Shown here piece after piece: positions 9,193-17,833 of a stretch of 44,389 bases of DNA (position 1 is the stretch's first letter; each line of letters opens with the position of its first letter). Origin of the DNA: an uncultured Bacteroidales bacterium. GTDB taxonomy: Bacteria > Bacteroidota > Bacteroidia > Bacteroidales > Bacteroidaceae. Below the pieces are notes generated by a model. The model was not told where the DNA came from. It was given only the letters and a program-made list of their open reading frames with translations, and searched no databases. The translations under genes were made by a program, and so were the position numbers. Location: assembly GCA_902798705.1 (NCBI GenBank), contig CADBXS010000005.1, positions 1 through 44,389 on the forward strand. Direction: 5' to 3'.

Positions 9193-10185
9193 ATGGCAAT
9201 TACATTACAAGAAATCAATGCACTTCGTCAGAAGACACAAGCAGGACTCATGGACTGCAAGAAGGCTCTTACAGAAGCAAACGGTGACATGGAAGCTGCT
9301 ATGGAAATCCTTCGCAAGAAGGGTCAGCTCGTTGCAGCAAAGCGTTCCGACCGTGAAGCTTCTGAAGGTTGCGTTCTTGCAAAGGTTGATGGTAAGTTCG
9401 GTGCTATGATCGCTCTCAAGTGCGAAACAGACTTCGTTGCAAAGAATGCTGACTTTGTTGCTCTTGCAAACAAAATCATCGACGCTGCAATCGCAGCAAG
9501 AGCGAAGACTCTCGACGAAGTAAAGAACCTCGACATCGACGGTGTTCCTGCTGCTGAAGCTGTTGTCAACCGTTCAGGTGTTACGGGTGAAAAGATGGAA
9601 CTTGATGGCTACGCTACAGTTGAAGGTGAAAAGGTGGTTGCTTACAATCACATGAGCCAGAGCTTCCTCTGCACACTCGTTGCATTCAACAAGGACACTT
9701 CTGATGAAGTAGCTAAGGGCGTTGCTATGCAGGCTGCAGCTATGGCTCCTCTCTACCTCGACGAGGCAGGTGTTACAGAAGAGACCAAGGCTAAGGAATT
9801 GGCAAGCATCATTGACAAGACCAAGGAAGACGAAGTGAAGAAGGCAATCGAAATTGCTCTCAAGAAGGCTGGAATCAACCCTAATCTCGTTGATAGCGAA
9901 GACCACATTGCTTCCAACACCACTAAGGGCTACATCACAGCAGAAGAAGGCGAAAAGGCAAAGGAAATCATCGCTTCTGCAGGTGAGGCTGCTCGTCAGA
10001 ACCTCAATGAAAAGAAGATTGAAATGATTGCTCAGGGTCGTCTGAACAAGTATTTCAAGGAGGTTTGTCTGCTTGACCAAGCATACATCGACGACAACAA
10101 GATTTCTGTTGCAGACTTCCTCAAGAAGGCTGACAAGGACTTGACTGTTGTTGATTTCAAGCGTTACACACTCCGCGCAGAGTAA
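9193..10185 (+). CDS. tsf: Translation elongation factor Ts
   Basis: A 330-residue protein. EF-Ts is the nucleotide-exchange factor that reloads EF-Tu with GTP. The N-terminal UBA-like domain includes 'LRQKTQAGLMDCKKALTEAN' and 'AMEILRKKG'. The core has the 'MIALKCETDFVAKNADF' motif that contacts EF-Tu. It is longer than the 283-aa E. coli protein because of inserts in the core, as is normal in Bacteroidetes. It is the last gene of the ribosomal cluster. Confidence 0.96.
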   Translation: MAITLQEINALRQKTQAGLMDCKKALTEANGDMEAAMEILRKKGQLVAAKRSDREASEGCVLAKVDGKFGAMIALKCETDFVAKNADFVALANKIIDAAIAARAKTLDEVKNLDIDGVPAAEAVVNRSGVTGEKMELDGYATVEGEKVVAYNHMSQSFLCTLVAFNKDTSDEVAKGVAMQAAAMAPLYLDEAGVTEETKAKELASIIDKTKEDEVKKAIEIALKKAGINPNLVDSEDHIASNTTKGYITAEEGEKAKEIIASAGEAARQNLNEKKIEMIAQGRLNKYFKEVCLLDQAYIDDNKISVADFLKKADKDLTVVDFKRYTLRAE

Positions 10186-10258
10186 AAACTAACCGACTCT
10201 CGCCGTTAAGGACAGCGCACTTAATGAAAGAAAAATACCAAATCATGATTAACCCTTT

Positions 10259-10292
10259 TGAAAGTTAAAATAGCGCTGGTTTTTAACTTTCA
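10259..10292 (+). terminator. Stem-loop between tsf and the OmpA-like gene
   Basis: TGAAAGTTAAAA (10259-10270) pairs with TTTTAACTTTCA (10281-10292) across a short loop. It may terminate the ribosomal operon or form part of the leader of the next gene. The U-run is inside the stem instead of after it, so the terminator reading is uncertain. Confidence 0.45.
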
Positions 10293-10318
10293 TGGGGTTA
10301 TATTAAGAAACACAAAAT

Positions 10319-12133
10319 ATGAGAAGAAAGATTTCAAGTTTATTGCTTCTGGGCATTCTGGCCTGCGCCAATGTTTCTGCTCAAGAAAACACGCAATGGG
10401 TTAAGGTAGATCGCTCTCAACTTCCTGAGTCTGTCTTAGCTGAAGAAATTACTTTTCCTCAACCAACAGACGACAAATATCGCGTTGTAACGAATCGTTT
10501 CTGGGAAAACTGGTTCATTTATGCCGATGCGGGTGGTCACGCTTTCTTTGGAGACTATAGTCACTGGGGAAAGTTCAAGGAGACTCTCTCTCCAGAATTT
10601 GCAGTTGGTATCGGTAAGTGGTTCACTCCAGGTATTGGTGTAAAGGCACAGTTTGGCATGGGTTCATCAAGAGGTTTCTTGAATGACAGCTATGTTTTCA
10701 CTTCAAACTATGGCTACCTTCATAACCCTTATCTTGACACGCATGTAGGCAACTACCCTCAACAGCACAATGGTTACAACTATTGGCCAATGAAGACCAA
10801 GTTCTGGGATGTGAGCATGAATGTATCGTTCAATCTCTCTCGTCTCTTCTGTGCTTGGGAAGACTATGGAACCAAGAAGTTGTTCAACCAGTTTATCTTC
10901 ACTCTCGGTTTTGGTGGTCTTCATCACTACGACTTTGATAAGGATAAGTTTGGTCCAGAGAACGACTGGTACATGAATGCAGAATTGCAGTATAGCCGCT
11001 TCTTCACAAGAGCCAAGGCTTTCTCACTTGACGTCAAAATTCGTTCTCAGATTTTTGAGACTCACTTCGACCAGTCCTTCATTCAGGATCATCGTTGGGA
11101 TGCCAATCTCGGTGTTGCATTCGGTTTGACTTATTACATCAAGGTTCGTGGTTGGGATCGTTGTGTATCTTGCGGCGAAGCAAACTACTACATTCCAGCT
11201 CCTCCTGTAAACGATTGTCCTGAATACAAGACTTTCACATTCTACGTGTTCTATCCAAACAACTACTCTGGACGTGACGATGCTCCAACTATTGCAGGTG
11301 ACGAAGTCAACGCTATCGACTACCTCGCAGGTGGTATCTTCACTCAGAAGAAGTTTGCGAATACGAATGCTGCCGGTTCAAGCCTCGGTTCAACAGCTAA
11401 GTTGCGCAGACAGGCAACAGAAGACATTGCCACAGAGAAAGCAACATTTGGTGGAAACCAGATTGTTACTCGTGGTTATGAAATTTCTAACGAGCCTATC
11501 TCGCTCAGCATGAGCGAAAGCGAACTCAAGGCGTTCAAGGATAAGTATGGTTACTATTATGCACCAATCTACGAGGGCAACAACACTTGGTACTATCGTG
11601 TGGATGACGTAACAGCAACTCAGAAGCTCCTTAGCGACGACAACTACAAGGAAAGTGAATCTTACTCTCTGAATGCTCATGCAGGTCTTGGCACAATTCG
11701 TCAGAACATGCCAATCGACAAGAACAGCGACCTCTACAGCTTCGCAGATGTATATGCTGCTCTAGAAGGCAACAACGGTTACATCAGCAAGTATGCAGAT
11801 GCACAGAGTGTTGCAGCTATCAAGGAAATCCTCGAAAGTGGTACAATCCTCAGCGTTCAGGCTGAAGGTCTTGCTACAAGTCAGGACAACAACAAGGAGA
11901 ATGAAGTTGGTATCCAGCGTAACAACACACTCTCTTTCAATCGTGCTCTCACAGCTACCAAGTGGTTGCAAGGAAGTGGCAAGTTCAACGGCGTAAATTC
12001 TGACGCTTTTGTTGTTAACTCCTTGAATGCTCCTATCGGTCAGGTAAATGACAAGAGCACACGCGGCTTAAATGCCAAGTTGAACCGTTGCGCTCGTATC
12101 AAGATTAGCTACCTGATTAACAGCAAAAAGTAA
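10319..12133 (+). CDS. OmpA-like outer-membrane protein
   Basis: A 604-residue exported protein. The signal peptide is 'MRRKISSLLLLGILACANVSA' with cleavage before QEN. Residues about 60-290 read as an outer-membrane beta-barrel, rich in alternating aromatic strands ('WFIYADAGGHAFFGDYS', 'AVGIGKWFTPGIGVKAQFGM', 'FIFTLGFGGLHHYDF'). The C-terminal ~100 residues resemble a diverged OmpA peptidoglycan-binding domain: 'EGLATSQDNNKENEVGIQRN', 'LSFNRALTATKWLQ' and 'RCARIKISYLI'. The region between is Ser/Thr/Tyr-rich and unassigned. Prevotella genomes carry such OmpA-like porins as major surface proteins. It ends at a strong terminator. Confidence 0.75.
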   Translation: MRRKISSLLLLGILACANVSAQENTQWVKVDRSQLPESVLAEEITFPQPTDDKYRVVTNRFWENWFIYADAGGHAFFGDYSHWGKFKETLSPEFAVGIGKWFTPGIGVKAQFGMGSSRGFLNDSYVFTSNYGYLHNPYLDTHVGNYPQQHNGYNYWPMKTKFWDVSMNVSFNLSRLFCAWEDYGTKKLFNQFIFTLGFGGLHHYDFDKDKFGPENDWYMNAELQYSRFFTRAKAFSLDVKIRSQIFETHFDQSFIQDHRWDANLGVAFGLTYYIKVRGWDRCVSCGEANYYIPAPPVNDCPEYKTFTFYVFYPNNYSGRDDAPTIAGDEVNAIDYLAGGIFTQKKFANTNAAGSSLGSTAKLRRQATEDIATEKATFGGNQIVTRGYEISNEPISLSMSESELKAFKDKYGYYYAPIYEGNNTWYYRVDDVTATQKLLSDDNYKESESYSLNAHAGLGTIRQNMPIDKNSDLYSFADVYAALEGNNGYISKYADAQSVAAIKEILESGTILSVQAEGLATSQDNNKENEVGIQRNNTLSFNRALTATKWLQGSGKFNGVNSDAFVVNSLNAPIGQVNDKSTRGLNAKLNRCARIKISYLINSKK

Positions 12134-12157
12134 TTCGGTTTAGAACTTTTTGACCAT

Positions 12158-12196
12158 AAAGAAAACCCGCTGGGACATTCTCAGCGGGTTTTCTTT
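12158..12196. terminator. Strong bidirectional intrinsic terminator
   Basis: Arms AAAGAAAACCCGCTG (12158-12172) and CAGCGGGTTTTCTTT (12182-12196) are perfect, with a 9-nt loop and T- or A-runs on both sides. It serves the OmpA-like gene (plus) and the UDG-like gene (minus). Confidence 0.9.
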
Positions 12197-12237
12197 TTTA
12201 TTTTTCAAATGTGTCACATACCTTTGGATTCAATCCA

Positions 12238-12882
12238 TCAAATCAGTCCAAAAGTGTCGAACATCTTTCGATAAGCATCCGCTTTCTTTTCTAAAGAAAG
12301 GGGGTAAGCTCTGGAACTGGAAGGGAGGCGATAAAGGCAAATTGATTCTTGATTTTCATTAAGAAGATGAGGAATATTCACAAATGTGCCTACTTTTGGA
12401 ATCGTGTTTATGCTCAGATGTTCGCAAATAGTTTGTGTAGCTTTTTCGCCAGTTGTCACAATCGTTTTCAGCTGAGTCATCTTCTTAATCAGCGCACGAA
12501 TATCCGTTGATTCCACAACCTCCAAGAACTTATCCGACGCATTATCATTCAGCCGTCGAATAGCGCACGACGTATCGAAAAAACCTATCCCCTTCTCGTT
12601 GAGAAACTCGATGATTTTCTGCAATTTAAACGTCTTGTGTTCCTCATCCACAAAATGGTTCTTATCCCCAAAGAAAACAAGTCCTTCTATTCTCCAATGA
12701 TCGTTTACGTAGTTGGGGTAATAAAAATTTATTGACCAGCGCTTTCTCTGTGGAGGAAAACTTCCCAAGAAAAGCACTCGTCCGTTTTGAGGCAAAAAAG
12801 GTATGAGCGGATGATATTCCACACCATCTTTCGACCGCTTGATGTTCTCCTCATTCAGATAAGAATACAAAAACTCACTCAT
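12238..12882 (-). CDS. Uracil-DNA glycosylase superfamily protein
   Basis: A 214-residue protein without a signal peptide. 'VLFLGSFPPQRKRWSINFYY' (about 36-55) resembles motif A of the UDG superfamily (G-x-x-P near the N-terminus of the fold). 'LYRLPSSSRAYPLS' near residue 190 matches the C-terminal 'LPS(P/T)S' motif that inserts into DNA in Mug/TDG-type members. It would excise uracil or mismatched bases in base-excision repair. The usual catalytic Asp/Asn cannot be assigned with confidence, so specificity is open. It lies 17 bp after the lipoprotein gene and is probably the last gene of the polygalacturonase operon. Confidence 0.72.
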   Translation of the reverse strand: MSEFLYSYLNEENIKRSKDGVEYHPLIPFLPQNGRVLFLGSFPPQRKRWSINFYYPNYVNDHWRIEGLVFFGDKNHFVDEEHKTFKLQKIIEFLNEKGIGFFDTSCAIRRLNDNASDKFLEVVESTDIRALIKKMTQLKTIVTTGEKATQTICEHLSINTIPKVGTFVNIPHLLNENQESICLYRLPSSSRAYPLSLEKKADAYRKMFDTFGLI

Positions 12883-12899
12883 TGTTTTTCCTCCTCACC

Positions 12900-13370
12900 T
12901 TATTTGTCACTTTTTCCCTGATTTTCTTTTTGTTTGAGTCGCTCTTGAATCTTCCTGTGAAAGAACCTCACCTTCATTTGCATTCTATTGCGTTCCATCT
13001 TCAGAGAATCCAGTTTTTCTGAAGCGGCGCGCACCGTTGGATGATATACAGGCAGTCCCTTTGTCACATCTTCAAACTCAAACTGTCCAAAGCGATAAAT
13101 ACTGTCCGCTTCTCGCGACTGCACTTTAGCCTCTTCGAAGTTGACAGTGTCCTCAAAATACAAAGCCGCCCACCTTACCTGCGTAGCGCGAGGATATGCG
13201 GAACGGATGGAATCAATCAAGGCATGAGCCTTTTCAAAGTCCTTTTCCAAAACCGCTTGTCTTGCCTCTTCCAGCAGAGGAGCTGCCTCTGTATTCGGGT
13301 CTTTTTTACTACAAGAAATAACGACGAGGCTAATGACAGCCAAAACAAACATCTTTTTCATCAAAATCAT
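12900..13370 (-). CDS. Small helical lipoprotein, function unknown
   Basis: A 156-residue protein with a lipoprotein signal peptide: 'MKKMFVLAVISLVVISC' ends in a lipobox with Cys followed by SKKD. The likely true start is the Met-Lys-Lys at 13361, three codons in. The mature part is almost all helix and charged ('LLEEARQAVLEKDFEKAHAL', 'RMQMKVRFFHRKIQERLKQK'), with a TPR-like first half and a probable coiled coil at the end. No enzyme motif is seen. It begins 7 bp after the polygalacturonase stop codon, so the two are probably co-transcribed. Confidence 0.7.
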   Translation of the reverse strand: MILMKKMFVLAVISLVVISCSKKDPNTEAAPLLEEARQAVLEKDFEKAHALIDSIRSAYPRATQVRWAALYFEDTVNFEEAKVQSREADSIYRFGQFEFEDVTKGLPVYHPTVRAASEKLDSLKMERNRMQMKVRFFHRKIQERLKQKENQGKSDK

Positions 13371-13377
13371 ATTTTAT

Positions 13378-14799
13378 TTAGAAACTTTTCACAATCTCGC
13401 CATTGATGGTGAGATTGTCAAACTTCACATCATGCACTTTTCCCGTCACTTTCACAGGCTCTGCCGTCACGCCTTCGAAGTCCGAGTTCTTCACATGAAT
13501 GTTGTATACATTGGATTCTGTAGGCAGGCCAATCATCAGCACACCGTATTTACTTTTCTTGCAAGTGACGTTGTCAAGAAACACATTGCGAACCGTCGGA
13601 TTATGCGTTCTGTCAGCCTTTTCACGCGGTTCATAGTCGAGATTGATTTTCAGCACAGCCTCCCGACATTGCCCCACGGTTACATTCCTCACATAGATGC
13701 CGTCAGTCACGCCACCACGGCAAGGATTAGTCTTGATGCGAATCACACGCTCCAGATGAGGACTGTCCATCGTGCAGTTTTCGACAAACACATTCTGACA
13801 ACCTCCACTAATTTCACTTCCTACCACCACTCCCCCATGTCCGTCGAGCATTTCACAATTCCTCACGATGATATCCTTGCTCGGAATGTTGAAAGCTCGT
13901 CCATCCGCATTTCGTCCACTCTTGATGGCAATGCAGTCGTCGCCCGTGTCGAACTTGCAGTTTTCTATCAGCACATTCTCGCAAGACTCTGGGTCACAGC
14001 CGTCGCCATTTGGACCATCGTTTTGAATATACACATTGCGCACAACTACATTCCGACAAAGCAGAGGGTGAATCACCCAGAAAGGAGAACGAATCATTGT
14101 CACACCTTCAATCAAGACACCATCGCACTGGAAGAAATTCACCAGTTGAGGACGAAGGCCTTTTCCTTGACCAAATCGACGCTCATCAATCGGAATGCGA
14201 TTCTCATTCATCTGCATCAGTTCTCCACGCGTTGTGCGTTGATGCTCAGGTGTTTGCTCAGTCCAGTTGTAATGCGCAGCACCACACATCGGCCACCATG
14301 CATCCATACCAGCACCACCATCCACAACGCCTTCACCCGTAATGGCAATGTCTGTAGCATCCGCAGCATAAATCATCGGTTGGTAGTTCCAGCAATCGTT
14401 GCCTTCCCATCGCGTGCGAACAAGAGGATAGAGAGAAGTATCGGAAGAAAACAACAGCGTTGCACCTTTTTCTAACACCAGATTCACACCCGTTTGCAGC
14501 ACAATGCCACCCGTATTCCAAGTGCCAGCAGGCACTACCAGCTTTCCGCCACCCTCCTCTGAGCAAGTGAGAATCGCCTTGTTGATAGCCTTCTGATTTT
14601 CGGCTGCATTGGCGTCGACACGAGCACCAAAATCTTTGATGTTATACGATTGATTCGCAAACATAGGTTTACGGATGGATTGCTCTATCTGCTTGTAGGT
14701 CGTGTTCCAGACATCTGTTTCCTGAGCAGAAACCAGCAAACTCGCCAACATCGCACACCACAAACAAAAATATCTTACTATGATTTCTTTCTTTGCCAT
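13378..14799 (-). CDS. GH28 polygalacturonase (pectinase), secreted
   Basis: A 473-residue protein with a signal peptide ending 'LASLLVSAQ'. GH28 enzymes hydrolyse alpha-1,4-galacturonan (or rhamnogalacturonan) on a right-handed beta-helix. All four family motifs are present: 'NGDGCD' (N264, D266), 'DTGDDC' (D287, D288), 'GHG' (H321) and 'RIK' (354-356). Three Asp residues and His form the usual catalytic set, so the enzyme should be active. It is 45-50% similar by eye to the GH28 half of the fusion at 30070-32517 and gives the reference for the deletion seen there. It heads the operon with the lipoprotein and the UDG-like gene, from a promoter at 14826-14833. Confidence 0.92.
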   Translation of the reverse strand: MAKKEIIVRYFCLWCAMLASLLVSAQETDVWNTTYKQIEQSIRKPMFANQSYNIKDFGARVDANAAENQKAINKAILTCSEEGGGKLVVPAGTWNTGGIVLQTGVNLVLEKGATLLFSSDTSLYPLVRTRWEGNDCWNYQPMIYAADATDIAITGEGVVDGGAGMDAWWPMCGAAHYNWTEQTPEHQRTTRGELMQMNENRIPIDERRFGQGKGLRPQLVNFFQCDGVLIEGVTMIRSPFWVIHPLLCRNVVVRNVYIQNDGPNGDGCDPESCENVLIENCKFDTGDDCIAIKSGRNADGRAFNIPSKDIIVRNCEMLDGHGGVVVGSEISGGCQNVFVENCTMDSPHLERVIRIKTNPCRGGVTDGIYVRNVTVGQCREAVLKINLDYEPREKADRTHNPTVRNVFLDNVTCKKSKYGVLMIGLPTESNVYNIHVKNSDFEGVTAEPVKVTGKVHDVKFDNLTINGEIVKSF

Positions 14800-14825
14800 A
14801 TTACACCTTATTATATTGTAGGAGG

Positions 14826-14833
14826 CAAAGATA
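14826..14833 (-). promoter_or_regulatory. -7 element for the polygalacturonase operon
   Basis: TATCTTTG on the minus strand, about 27 bp before the start codon. 'TTG' trimers (minus strand) at 14849-14851 and 14856-14858 are -33 candidates and lie in a 'ttgtcaa' direct repeat shared with the divergent cca promoter. Confidence 0.65.
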
Positions 14834-14877
14834 AGGATTTTTAATTGTCAATTGTCAATTATCATCTAAAAAATCAC

Positions 14878-14885
14878 TAAATTTG
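14878..14885 (+). promoter_or_regulatory. -7 element for cca
   Basis: TAAATTTG, 22 bp before the ATG at 14907. Because it overlaps the in-frame TTG at 14883, that upstream TTG cannot be the true start. Confidence 0.65.
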
Positions 14886-14906
14886 CACCTCAAAAACAAA
14901 AAACGA

Positions 14907-16463
14907 ATGAAATTTCTCAGCGACGAAGAACTCAAACAAAGCCTTTCCCACCCCATTTTTCATTTGATAGGAGAAACTGCCGACGAACTGCACACTGAAT
15001 GCTACGTGATTGGCGGTTTCGTCCGCGACCTCTTTTTGGAGCGTCCGTCGAACGATATCGACTGTGTGGTGGTGGGCAGCGGTATCACAATTGCAAAGGC
15101 TGTAGCCGAAAAAATCAAGGAGAAATTTCACAAGAAGCCTCACATCGCCGTCTATGCCAATTTTGGTACAGCGCAGATACATTTTGATGGCAACGAGATT
15201 GAGTTTGTGGGAGCACGCCGCGAGAGTTACTCGCACGACTCACGCAAACCCGTTGTGGAGGATGGCACACTGGAAGATGACCAAAACCGTCGAGATTTCA
15301 CCATCAATGCCATGGCACTCTGCCTCAACACGAATCGATTTGGTGAACTCGTTGACCCTTTCTACGGCTTAGACGACTTGGAGGACGGCATCATCCGCAC
15401 CCCTCTCGACCCCGACATCACTTTTAGCGACGACCCGCTCCGCATGATGCGCTGTGTACGTTTCGCCACCCAACTCAATTTCTTCATCGAGGATGAAACC
15501 TTCGACGCTCTTCAGCGCAATGCCGAACGCATCAAAATCATTTCGGCGGAACGCACCATCGACGAATTCAACAAAATCATGATGGCCAAACATCCATCCA
15601 AAGGCATCATGGACCTGGAACGATGCGGACTGCTCCAACTCATTCTGCCCGAACTTGTTGCCCTCGAAGGTGTGGAAACCATGAATGGAAGAGGACATAA
15701 AGACAATTTCTACCACACGCTTGCAGTACTGGAGAATATAGTGAAAGCTCAGGAAACAGCCCTCACCCAATCTCCCCAAGGGGAGGGGAATGTAGATACT
15801 CCGTCAATTGATAAAAGCAACGAACAGTGTAACATCCAATCTTCCCCCTCAGGAGATGAGAGGGGGGCTTTATGGCTTCGTTGGGCTGCCCTCCTTCACG
15901 ACATCGGTAAGCCCAAGAGCAAGCGCTGGGATGCATCCAACGGTTGGACGTTCCACAACCACGATTACTACGGGCAGAAGATGGTGCCCAACATTTTCCG
16001 ACGCTTGAAACTTCCACTCGATGAGCGCATGAAATACGTGCAGAAGCTTGTCAGTCTCCACATGCGTCCCATCGTTATTGCCGACGAGGAAGTGACCGAC
16101 AGTGCCGTGCGACGACTCCTCTCTGATGCTGGCGACGACATCGACGACCTGATGATGCTTTGCGAAGCTGACATCACCTCCAAAAACGAAGTCAAAAAAG
16201 CACGTTTCCTCGAGAATTTTCGCATCGTCCGTGAGAAAATCACAGATCTGAAGGAACGCGACTACAAACGCCTCTTTCAGCCCGTCATCGATGGTGACGA
16301 AATCATGCGAATGTTCGACTTGAAGCCAAGCCGAGAAGTGGGCATCCTGAAGAAAGCTCTCAAAGACGCCATCCTCGACAGCGTTATCCCAAACGAACCC
16401 GATACAGCCCGTCATTTCCTCACGGAAGAGGCAAAGAAAATCGGACTAATTCCACAAGTATAA
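14907..16463 (+). CDS. cca: CCA tRNA nucleotidyltransferase with HD domain and an in-frame repeat insertion
   Basis: A 518-residue protein from the ATG at 14907. It adds or repairs the 3' CCA end of tRNAs. The head domain has 'VIGGFVRDLFL' (34-44), the metal-binding 'DIDCV' (D50, D52) and 'RRDFTINAMA' (128-137). 'DDPLRMMRCVRFATQL' marks the neck. A C-terminal HD domain includes 'LHDIGKPKSKRW', with H331-D332. Between 'LAVLENIVKA' and 'LWLRWAALLHDIGK' lies an unusual 40-residue Ser/Gly/Pro/Gln-rich stretch (about 282-321; 15750-15870) where homologues have only a short linker, as far as I recall. It is encoded by a palindromic element that stays in frame. The protein looks otherwise intact. 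Confidence 0.92.
   Translation: MKFLSDEELKQSLSHPIFHLIGETADELHTECYVIGGFVRDLFLERPSNDIDCVVVGSGITIAKAVAEKIKEKFHKKPHIAVYANFGTAQIHFDGNEIEFVGARRESYSHDSRKPVVEDGTLEDDQNRRDFTINAMALCLNTNRFGELVDPFYGLDDLEDGIIRTPLDPDITFSDDPLRMMRCVRFATQLNFFIEDETFDALQRNAERIKIISAERTIDEFNKIMMAKHPSKGIMDLERCGLLQLILPELVALEGVETMNGRGHKDNFYHTLAVLENIVKAQETALTQSPQGEGNVDTPSIDKSNEQCNIQSSPSGDERGALWLRWAALLHDIGKPKSKRWDASNGWTFHNHDYYGQKMVPNIFRRLKLPLDERMKYVQKLVSLHMRPIVIADEEVTDSAVRRLLSDAGDDIDDLMMLCEADITSKNEVKKARFLENFRIVREKITDLKERDYKRLFQPVIDGDEIMRMFDLKPSREVGILKKALKDAILDSVIPNEPDTARHFLTEEAKKIGLIPQV
15750..15870 (+). repeat. Palindromic element inserted in frame inside cca
   Basis: The segment opens with CTCCCC-aa-GGGGAG (15772-15785) and closes with a second stem CCCCCT/AGGGGG (15844-15849 with 15861-15866). 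Its base composition (runs of C and G) differs from the surrounding gene. Both stems look like an intergenic palindromic repeat that has become coding, translated as 'ALTQSPQGEGNVDTPSID' and what follows. Confidence 0.65.
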
Positions 16464-16488
16464 ATTTTCATATTCGACTTTACGATAA

Positions 16489-16552
16489 AAACGAGCGCTC
16501 GTTTTGATGAAAACGGGCGCTCATTTTTGTTAAAACGGGCGCCCGTTTTTTC
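16489..16552. repeat. 22-bp-period array 2 (three units, GC-rich palindromic core)
   Basis: Cores GAGCGCTC (16493), GGGCGCTC (16515) and GGGCGCCC (16537) are each exactly 22 bp apart, each preceded by AAAAC and followed by a T-run. The first and third are perfect palindromes including their A/T flanks (AAAACGAGCGCTCGTTTT, 16488-16505 approx.). The array starts about 25 bp after the cca stop codon, so one unit could also act as a terminator. Confidence 0.85.
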
Positions 16553-16838
16553 TCTACATCCCCATACTTTGGAAAACAGGAAAGTTAATGAAGGTTCGTT
16601 AAGCTTGTAATGAACGTTATTGATTCCATAATAGAATGTCATTTTGAAATCATAGTAACATTCAAGGCGATGGTTAGAAAGAACTAACGTGCTTTTCTCA
16701 ATAGGCGATTGTCATCCTATCAAGTCAGAATGGCAAACAAGGCACTCAATTCGAGATATATCTTAGGCCTAATGTTAAATTTCGTTTTTGCCCATCATTT
16801 TATTGCAAAAACATTTGGAAGAAACATAGCTTTGTGTA

Positions 16839-16864
16839 TATCTTTGCGATATCAATTTGATATC
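16839..16864 (+). promoter_or_regulatory. Promoter and operator-like palindrome of the SPFH-RHH operon
   Basis: TATCTTTG at 16839-16846 is a good -7 element (TTG at 16815-16817). Immediately after it, GATATCAA (16848-16855) and TTGATATC (16857-16864) form a perfect inverted repeat with one central base, covering the predicted transcription start. That position suits a repressor operator; the small RHH protein of the same operon is one candidate ligand (inference). Confidence 0.6.
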
Positions 16865-16893
16865 AGTATTCAATCATTTAAATCAAACGAATT

Positions 16894-17832
16894 ATGGAAT
16901 CAAAAGAAACTGAATTCAAGGGAGGTTATCTCAATGGTTTCCTCATGTGTATTATCGACGTGTTACTGTTCGTGTCCACCATTTGGGCTTTATGCATGTG
17001 TATCAGACAAGAAAGTTTAGCTTACGGTCTGCTTTGTCTCTTTCTTGCTATTGTTACTATTTTCTTCTGCTGTGGTTTCTGCATGCAGGAACCAAACGAG
17101 GCTAAGGTGCTGACTTTTTTCGGTAAATATGTGGGCACGTTCCGCAAGAATGGATTCTATTGGGTAAATCCACTTATGAGCAAGAAAAGCGTTTCTCTTC
17201 GTGCCAGGAACCTGAATGCAGAACCCATCAAGGTCAACGACAAGAATGGTAACCCTATCTTGATTGGTTTGGTTGTGGTTTGGCGACTGAAGGACACTTA
17301 CAAGGCCATCTTCGATATTGATACCGACGTCAGCAATACCGCTTCTATAGGTGGCGCCGTTTCTGCGCGTATGAACAAGTTTCAGAATTTCGTAGCCGTT
17401 CAGAGTGATTCTGCACTCCGTCAAGTGGCAGGCATGTATGCTTACGACAATAACAACGGAAAGACGGAAGAAGTGACACTGCGTGATGGTAGCGAAGAAA
17501 TCAACGATGTGTTGCAGACAAAACTGAACGAACGCCTTGCCATGGCAGGACTTGAGGTGACGGAAGCGCGTATCAACTACTTGGCATACGCTCCTGAGAT
17601 TGCTGCAGTGATGCTGCGCCGTCAACAGGCTGAAGCCATCATCAGTGCTCGTGAGAAGATTGTGGAAGGAGCTGTGGGAATGGTCAAGATGGCATTGGAC
17701 AAGTTGGGTGATGAGGATATTGTCGAACTGGATGAGGAGAAAAAGGCCGCCATGGTCAGCAACCTGCTCGTCGTTCTTTGCGCAGATGAACCAGCACAGC
17801 CAGTTATCAATTCTGGTACTTTAAATCATTAA
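16894..17832 (+). CDS. SPFH/band 7 membrane protein
   Basis: A 312-residue protein. Two membrane segments lie near the N-terminus (about 14-35 and 42-63). The SPFH domain follows with 'CMQEPNEAKVLTFFGKYVGT', 'RKNGFYWVNPL', 'RARNLNAEPIKVNDKNGNPI' and 'TEARINYLAYAPEIAAVMLR', then 'RQQAEAIISAREKIVEGAVG'. SPFH proteins scaffold membrane microdomains and often hold proteases or other partners; the specific partner is unknown here. It is followed after 1 bp by a small ribbon-helix-helix gene, a neighbour pairing I have seen in other Bacteroidales. Confidence 0.9.
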   Translation: MESKETEFKGGYLNGFLMCIIDVLLFVSTIWALCMCIRQESLAYGLLCLFLAIVTIFFCCGFCMQEPNEAKVLTFFGKYVGTFRKNGFYWVNPLMSKKSVSLRARNLNAEPIKVNDKNGNPILIGLVVVWRLKDTYKAIFDIDTDVSNTASIGGAVSARMNKFQNFVAVQSDSALRQVAGMYAYDNNNGKTEEVTLRDGSEEINDVLQTKLNERLAMAGLEVTEARINYLAYAPEIAAVMLRRQQAEAIISAREKIVEGAVGMVKMALDKLGDEDIVELDEEKKAAMVSNLLVVLCADEPAQPVINSGTLNH

Positions 17833-17833
17833 T

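Larger units (their letters stand above)
16464..16893. other. 430-bp intergenic region: repeat array, promoter and operator-like site
   Basis: It holds the 22-bp array 2 (16489-16552), then about 270 bp in which I recognise nothing, then the -7 element and palindrome that precede the SPFH gene. The small open frame at 16709-17020 overlaps the promoter and the SPFH gene and is not considered real. Confidence 0.6.

Noticed and set aside
14883..14906. TTG start for cca
   Set aside because: The codon is part of the TAAATTTG promoter element.
16709..17020. 103-residue open frame before the SPFH gene
   Set aside because: It spans the promoter and palindrome and overlaps the SPFH gene in another frame.
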